64,000 nucleotides of DNA from Mangrovibacter yixingensis (GTDB lineage Bacteria > Pseudomonadota > Gammaproteobacteria > Enterobacterales > Enterobacteriaceae), in the NCBI RefSeq assembly GCF_020523985.1, contig NZ_JAIVKM010000001.1:1-64000 (forward strand). The letters are read 5' to 3'. This document shows, piece after piece, positions 62,927 through 64,000 of this stretch. Every line of letters begins with the position of its first letter. Position 1 is the first letter of the stretch. Below the pieces are notes generated by a model. The model searched no databases, had not been told where the DNA came from, and worked only from the letters and a program-made list of their open reading frames with translations. The position numbers were made by a program, and so were the translations under genes.

Positions 62927-64000
62927 ATGTTGACACTGTCTCTTCCTGAACCTGTTGAACCTTTAGCTGCACAGAAAGGTGAAGTTCTCATGGTCACCAA
63001 TGCCGATTTGCGTGAATCAGCAAATCAGGCGTGTTGGCCGGTGCAACAGGTGTTTGAAGAAAAACTACAATCGGCGCTAGAAAGGCTTGGTTATCGAATG
63101 GTTAGAGCACATACCATTGATAAAAAACGTGGTCATGGCTTTATTAGCAGTCAACGCGAGGGGAGTGATCTCTTTGCAAAAATTTCACCTGAATCCCCTG
63201 TTATTGTTTTGCTTACTGCATGGCAATACTCGCATCATCTTGCACCTTCTTTGGTACACCATAAGGGGCCTATTCTTCTGCTGGCTAACTTCGATGGCAC
63301 CTGGCCGGGTCTGGTTGGAATGCTGTGTATGGCAGGAACACTGACAAGCCTTGGAAGATCTTATTCCAGATTATGGTCTGAACAGTTTGATGACGAGCTC
63401 TTCTCTCAAGGATTAAGCACCTGGTTACGCGATGGCGCATTGCACCACCCAGTAAACTATCTGCACGATATTGAACCGACCAATAAAGTTATGGCTACCT
63501 ATGCGGGTCAAATGGGACGCCAGGTTGGAGAATACATCCTTAAGAACAAAGCTATTCTGGGCCTGTTCGACAGCTTTTGTATGGGAATGATTAATGGCGT
63601 CTTTCCCCAAAAAGCCATGATCGATATTGGTATGCCTATTGAATCTCTCTCTCAGTCAGCCTTATTAGTGGAAATGAAACAGGTTACTCCTGAATTGCGA
63701 GAGTCTTGCCTTAATTGGTATCAAAGCAGAGGGATGAAATTTAACTATGGGCACGATAGCGCCACAGAATTAACCCGAGAACAAGTTCTGGAGCAGTGCG
63801 CCATGATGATAGCGATGGCGCGGTATGTAAAACGTTTCGGGTTGTCGGCTATTGGCGTTCAGTACCAACAAGGACTGAAAGACAGTTGTGCAGCTTCTGA
63901 TTTCGCTGAGGGAGCTATTGGTAACGCTGAACGTTTCCCGATACCTGATGAACAGGGCAATATCATTAAACCAGAACAGGCCATACCTTGCATTAACGAA
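62927..64000 (+). CDS. L-fucose/L-arabinose isomerase-like sugar isomerase, partial at window end
   Basis: The frame is open for 358 codons from the ATG at 62927 (TAAGGA seven bases before) to the window edge. MLTLSLPEPVEPLAAQKGEV begins it. LLLANFDGTWPGLVGMLCMAGTLTSLGRSYSRLWSE and FDSFCMGMINGVFP fit the N-terminal domains of L-fucose isomerase-type enzymes, which convert aldoses to ketoses at a Mn2+ site. The C-terminal domain with the full metal site lies outside. It follows the kinase by 20 bp, so isomerase and kinase act in sequence. Confidence 0.78.
   Translation, partial: MLTLSLPEPVEPLAAQKGEVLMVTNADLRESANQACWPVQQVFEEKLQSALERLGYRMVRAHTIDKKRGHGFISSQREGSDLFAKISPESPVIVLLTAWQYSHHLAPSLVHHKGPILLLANFDGTWPGLVGMLCMAGTLTSLGRSYSRLWSEQFDDELFSQGLSTWLRDGALHHPVNYLHDIEPTNKVMATYAGQMGRQVGEYILKNKAILGLFDSFCMGMINGVFPQKAMIDIGMPIESLSQSALLVEMKQVTPELRESCLNWYQSRGMKFNYGHDSATELTREQVLEQCAMMIAMARYVKRFGLSAIGVQYQQGLKDSCAASDFAEGAIGNAERFPIPDEQGNIIKPEQAIPCINE

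Overview
The window is chromosomal DNA from a member of the Enterobacteriaceae. It starts in the 3' end of a 23S rRNA gene, then 5S rRNA and tRNA-Asp. The backbone that follows has the Escherichia coli gene order: yafC-yafD-mltD-gloB-yafS-rnhA-dnaQ-aspV, then yafV-fadE-gmhA-yafJ-yafK, then dinB-pepD-gpt-frsA-crl-phoE-proB-proA-thrW. Two blocks are Klebsiella-like rather than E. coli-like: a purine/allantoin (hpx) nitrogen-scavenging cluster between the second tRNA-Asp and yafV, and the nqrABCDEF-nqrM sodium-pumping NADH:quinone reductase operon between yafK and dinB. Genus cannot be settled from the sequence alone.

7.2-19.5 kb (hpx region). An NCS1 permease, a GntR-type regulator (HpxS), allantoin racemase (HpxA) and allantoinase (HpxB) take allantoin to allantoate. 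HpxK makes ureidoglycine and HpxJ transaminates it. The HpxWXYZ proteins act on the oxalurate/oxamate end, under the RpiR-type regulator HpxU. Two features stand out. HpxK is fused in frame to an OHCU decarboxylase (HpxQ-like) and followed by HIU hydrolase (HpxT), with no uricase in the window. The hpxJ operon also has a near-consensus sigma-54 promoter with an upstream NtrC-type enhancer.

41.5-53.1 kb (integrated satellite). A tyrosine integrase adjoins tRNA-Thr (thrW). It is followed by an AlpA activator, a Bro-N protein, a divergent ribbon-helix-helix regulator facing an Icd-like gene, a divergent tyrosine-recombinase-like protein, four small coupled genes, an SF3/P4-type replication helicase, an iteron origin, a TerS-like HTH protein, and an AT-rich cargo gene for a reverse transcriptase with a YRDD active site. 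The layout resembles P4-like or PICI phage satellites, and the reverse transcriptase occupies a typical anti-phage cargo position. The right end shows a degenerate copy of the attachment site and then a broken second integrase, indicating stacked islands at thrW.

53.2-59.7 kb (catabolic cassette). Between two decayed IS3-family remnants lie a LysR regulator and a divergent operon: a D-threonine-aldolase/D-serine-dehydratase-like PLP enzyme, an aldehyde dehydrogenase, an FAD amino-acid oxidase and a RidA-type imine deaminase. A coherent hypothesis is catabolism of a D-3-hydroxy-amino acid via glycine and an aldehyde.

59.7-64 kb. Two small lipoproteins and one unknown protein precede a sugar-catabolic operon with an FGGY kinase and an L-fucose/L-arabinose-isomerase-like protein cut by the window end. 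That operon is preceded by a perfect 20-bp operator-like palindrome and a CRP-like site.
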